Assembly (NCBI GenBank): GCA_964464375.1
Contig: CAYXFU010000027.1
Coordinates: 1 to 48,907 of the forward strand
Source of the DNA: CAIOZA01 sp964464375
Lineage (GTDB): Bacteria; Bacteroidota; Ignavibacteria; Kapaibacteriales; UBA2268
Direction of reading: 5' to 3'
Length of the DNA: 48,907 bases
Below, piece by piece: positions 47,005 through 48,907 of the stretch (its first letter is position 1; each line of letters begins with the position of its first letter). The notes under the pieces are model-generated. The model was not told where the DNA came from, ran no database searches, and worked only from the letters and a program-made list of their open reading frames with translations. Both the position numbers and the translations under genes were made by a program.

Positions 47005-47997
47005 ATGGCTAATTTACAAACAAAATATCTAGGTCTGAAACTCAGGAACCCAATTATCGTTGGGAGCTGTGGTTTGACCAATACTATTGAAGAACTTAAA
47101 GAAATGGAAAAGTTTGGTGCCGGAGCTATTGTTCTTAAATCACTTTTCGAGGAAGAGATTGAAATAGAGCTCAATAAGCAAATGGCTGAAATGGTTTCCA
47201 CTTCCAACAATGTGTATCCCGAAATTTTCGATATGTTCGATCTTGCAACTGTTGAAGATACACTAACAAAATATTTGAGTCTTATCGAAACAGCAAAGAA
47301 AGAACTCTCCATTCCTATCATTCCGTCAATCAATTGCATCTCAGCAACTGAATGGACTTTCTTCGCAAAAAAGATGCAGGAAGCAGGAGCTGACGCTATT
47401 GAACTTAATGTGTTCCTTATGCCCAGTGATTTCGAAAGATCAGCCAAGGACTCTGAGCAGATTTATTTCGATATAGTGCACAAGGTCAAGAAAGAAGTTA
47501 CAATACCAGTATCGCTCAAGATGAGCTATTATTTCTCCAATCTTGGTGGAATGCTCCAAAGAGTATCCGAGTCGGGAGCTGACGGATTAGTCCTGTTCAA
47601 TAGATTCTTCGCACCTGATTTCGACATTAACAATTTCAGAGTAATACCGGCTAATCTTTACAGCAATGCTCAGGATTTGTCAATTTCGCTTAGATGGATT
47701 GCAATTATGTCCGAAAGAGTGAAATGCGATCTTGCTGCATCCACAGGTGTTCATAACGGTAAATCAGTTATCAAGCAGATTTTAGCAGGTGCTGATGCTG
47801 TTCAGATAGCATCCATCCTGTATAAAAATGGGATTAGCTACATTGCAACCATGATCGAAGAAATGGAAGAATGGATGACAGAAATGGGCTATGAATCATT
47901 ATCAGAATTCAAAGGTAAAATGAGTCAGGCAAAGAGCATCAATCCTGCTGTGTACGAACGTGTACAATTCATGAAGCACTTCAGCCAGAAATTCTAA
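47005..47997 (+). CDS. Dihydroorotate dehydrogenase-like flavoprotein
   Basis: 330 aa TIM-barrel of the DHOD family: N-terminal TKYLGLKLRNPIIVGSCG, GAGAIVLKSLFEEE with K45, PIIPSINC (104-111), K172 and a C-terminal FMN-phosphate-binding region (AGADAVQIASILYKNG). The family catalytic segment N-x-S-C-P-N is replaced by ELNVFLMPSD (133-142), so no cysteine base sits at the usual place. It is therefore probably not the pyrimidine enzyme and is better called DHOD-like. AGAGG precedes the ATG. It lies 40 nt after the DUF1015 gene. Confidence 0.9.
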   Translation: MANLQTKYLGLKLRNPIIVGSCGLTNTIEELKEMEKFGAGAIVLKSLFEEEIEIELNKQMAEMVSTSNNVYPEIFDMFDLATVEDTLTKYLSLIETAKKELSIPIIPSINCISATEWTFFAKKMQEAGADAIELNVFLMPSDFERSAKDSEQIYFDIVHKVKKEVTIPVSLKMSYYFSNLGGMLQRVSESGADGLVLFNRFFAPDFDINNFRVIPANLYSNAQDLSISLRWIAIMSERVKCDLAASTGVHNGKSVIKQILAGADAVQIASILYKNGISYIATMIEEMEEWMTEMGYESLSEFKGKMSQAKSINPAVYERVQFMKHFSQKF

Positions 47998-48022
47998 AAA
48001 CAATTTTAAATTTTTTTCTTAC

Positions 48023-48046
48023 AAAGGCACAGCTCGCTGTGCCTTT
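48023..48046 (+). terminator. Terminator of serA-DUF1015-DHOD-like run
   Basis: A perfect 11-bp arm (AAAGGCACAGC at 48023-48033) repeats inverted at 48036-48046, so the real loop is CTCG or similar. The following T-rich sequence is GCTATTTGATTTT. Confidence 0.7.
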
Positions 48047-48139
48047 GCTATTTGATTTTGATATCCGTGTGCTAAGTATCTGAGTGAAAACTGATTAATT
48101 AAAGTCTAAATTGTTTCTAGTGATAAATTTGAGTTAATC

Positions 48140-48271
48140 CTATAATTTTATAAATTTGCTGACTCTATCCCCAATCCTCACAAAATACATCCCCGGAGCC
48201 AAATCGGAGACATCAATTCTTTGTACCCCCGATAGGAAGATTGTTAGACTCTTTGCATCATTTTTTTGCAT
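48140..48271 (-). pseudogene. Remnant of a T9SS sorting-domain protein
   Basis: This 43-codon minus frame, too short to be a normal gene, ends VSDLAPGMYFVRIGDRVSK followed by FIKL and a stop. That is the terminal strand pattern of T9SS type A domains (compare SNGIYYYTIQ and SSGYYYLIIT in the intact proteins of this window). The frame stays open without an obvious start up to 48349, where TAA precedes it, and its upstream part is built of repeated GGCACTTTT/GCATC units that encode low-complexity KVPKVPKK. It is most simply the decayed 3' end of a lost surface-protein gene. Confidence 0.55.
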
Positions 48272-48374
48272 TAATTGCATCTTTTTTGGCACTTTTGGCA
48301 CTATTTTAATGAGCGTAGAGTTATATATAATTCTTGTAACCTCCTTATATTACGATCATCTTACTTTTGGGTTG

Positions 48375-48410
48375 GCACTTTTGCATCATTTGCAACGTGT
48401 TTTTTCGATT
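48375..48410. repeat. Dispersed direct repeat, copy 1
   Basis: It begins GCACTTTTGCATCATTTGCA, identical over 20 nt to 48799-48818, and continues similarly (CGTGTTTTTTCG against TTGTGTATTTCG). A degenerate copy is visible at about 48578-48610 (CATTATTTGAATTGTGTTTT), and related GCATC/GGCACTTTT units at 48254-48305. Confidence 0.65.
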
Positions 48411-48413
48411 TTT

Positions 48414-48553
48414 AAAACCTTATTTGTATTTGCTGTCTAACCTTAGTAGAAATCTGTTCCCCTTTGAGTTTTGACCTTATTAGTATAAGGTAATAAGGTT
48501 TTTATCAGTTCTGTTCTGCTGGTTACTAAGGTTAGGAGAGCAAATAAGGTTTT
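48414..48553. repeat. 140-nt nested inverted repeat
   Basis: Outer arms AAAACCTTATTTG (48414-48426) and its exact complement at 48541-48553; second arms AACCTTAGTA (48439-48448) and complement at 48524-48533; inner arms ACCTTATTA (48474-48482) and complement at 48491-48499. The three nested pairings could form one long interrupted hairpin. No coding frame spans it. It could be a non-autonomous mobile element (MITE-like), a structured RNA, or a recombination relic. Confidence 0.6.
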
Positions 48554-48613
48554 GTGCATCATCTTTTGATCCTATTTTACATTATTTGAATTGTGTTTTT
48601 TCATTTTTATATA

Positions 48614-48679
48614 TCGCTCCTACGGAGCTTCAGTTCATATGGATATTTGTTTCTATTAATATTTCGCTCCTACGGAGCT
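48614..48679. repeat. Two REP-like palindromic elements
   Basis: The 16-mer TCGCTCCTACGGAGCT occurs at 48614-48629 and 48664-48679, exactly 50 nt apart, each preceded by ATAT-type sequence. Each can fold through GCTCC/GGAGC around TAC. They resemble dispersed extragenic palindromes of environmental bacteria. Confidence 0.7.
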
Positions 48680-48798
48680 GAATACAAATTGCATATTTTG
48701 AATTGGGAATTTGCACATTTTTTTTTATTTTAATGACTGTTTAGTTATTTAGAATTCACCTAACATACTGATTTTTCAATAATTTTATTTTTGTAATT

Positions 48799-48835
48799 GC
48801 ACTTTTGCATCATTTGCATTGTGTATTTCGTTTTT
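48799..48835. repeat. Dispersed direct repeat, copy 2
   Basis: Second copy of the GCACTTTTGCATCATTTGCA repeat, followed by TTGTGTATTTCGTTTTTG. Between the two copies lie the nested inverted repeat and the REP-like pair; the rest of 48680-48885 is AT-rich without a gene. Confidence 0.65.
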
Positions 48836-48885
48836 GATATTTACTACTAGCACTTCACTAAAAACTAATACAACACCTACCCCGA

Positions 48886-48903
48886 CCCTTCCTCGAGGAA
48901 GGG
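48886..48903. repeat. 18-bp perfect palindrome at window end
   Basis: CCCTTCCTCGAGGAAGGG is self-complementary and GC-rich compared with its surroundings; the preceding CCTACCCCGA is also atypically GC-rich. It probably belongs to a dispersed extragenic repeat that continues past the window. Confidence 0.55.
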
Positions 48904-48907
48904 AGAA

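Noticed and set aside
46977..47447. 156-codon minus frame over the DHOD-like gene
   Set aside because: It is a Ser-rich antisense shadow of a well-conserved gene.
48156..48440. 94-codon plus-strand frame at the right end
   Set aside because: It is antisense to the T9SS remnant and crosses repeats and the start of the inverted repeat; its composition reflects T-rich DNA rather than a membrane protein.

Overview
The window is AT-rich DNA from a bacterium of the Bacteroidota/Chlorobiota (FCB) group. Four things point there. Large secreted proteins end in type IX secretion (T9SS type A) sorting domains. There is a DUF5686 outer-membrane protein with a CarboxypepD_reg-like N-terminus. Several promoters fit the Bacteroidota pattern (TTG, about 19-20 nt, then TAnnTTTG). 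Shine-Dalgarno sites are weak or absent at many starts. The mix resembles Ignavibacteria/Kapabacteria-like genomes, but the lineage below phylum cannot be fixed from this sequence.

Layout. 1-4.4 kb (- strand): a cobalamin-binding-type radical SAM protein and a membrane PAS histidine kinase. 4.6-7.6 kb (+): dxs, tRNA-Lys(TTT) and a pirin. 7.6-15.1 kb (-): sbcD-sbcC followed by a DUF5686 outer-membrane protein and an exported metallophosphoesterase. 15.2-17.4 kb (-): gmd-fcl, which make GDP-L-fucose. 17.5-19.5 kb (-): an LVIVD beta-propeller lipoprotein and tRNA-Arg(ACG). 19.5-33.1 kb (-): a 1506-residue DUF11-type T9SS protein, rpsT, and three tandem paralogous T9SS propeller proteins. 33.2-40.2 kb (-): a long-chain acyl-CoA ligase, a STAS protein, an oligosaccharide flippase, a YfhO-family membrane protein and a methyltransferase. 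40.3-43.2 kb (+): yqeY-type gene and mutS2. 43.3-48.0 kb: serC (-) divergent from serA, DUF1015 and a dihydroorotate-dehydrogenase-like gene (+). 48.0-48.9 kb holds no intact gene. It carries a decayed T9SS C-terminus, dispersed repeats, a 140-nt nested inverted repeat and two kinds of palindromic element.

Functional themes. Three groups of genes concern the cell surface: GDP-fucose synthesis, flippase/YfhO/methyltransferase, and four T9SS cargo proteins plus a DUF5686 outer-membrane protein. The rest are mostly housekeeping: isoprenoid precursor (dxs), DNA-end processing (sbcCD), translation (rpsT, two tRNAs), serine synthesis (serC/serA) and mutS2.

The most distinctive observation is the three-gene T9SS operon at 24742-33087. 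All three proteins share a head and a tail, but the middle holds 0, 3 and 7 Ig/PKD-like repeats in transcription order. Repeat-type comparison suggests internal expansion between conserved first and last repeats. No CRISPR array, intact insertion sequence, prophage or obvious defence system was found.
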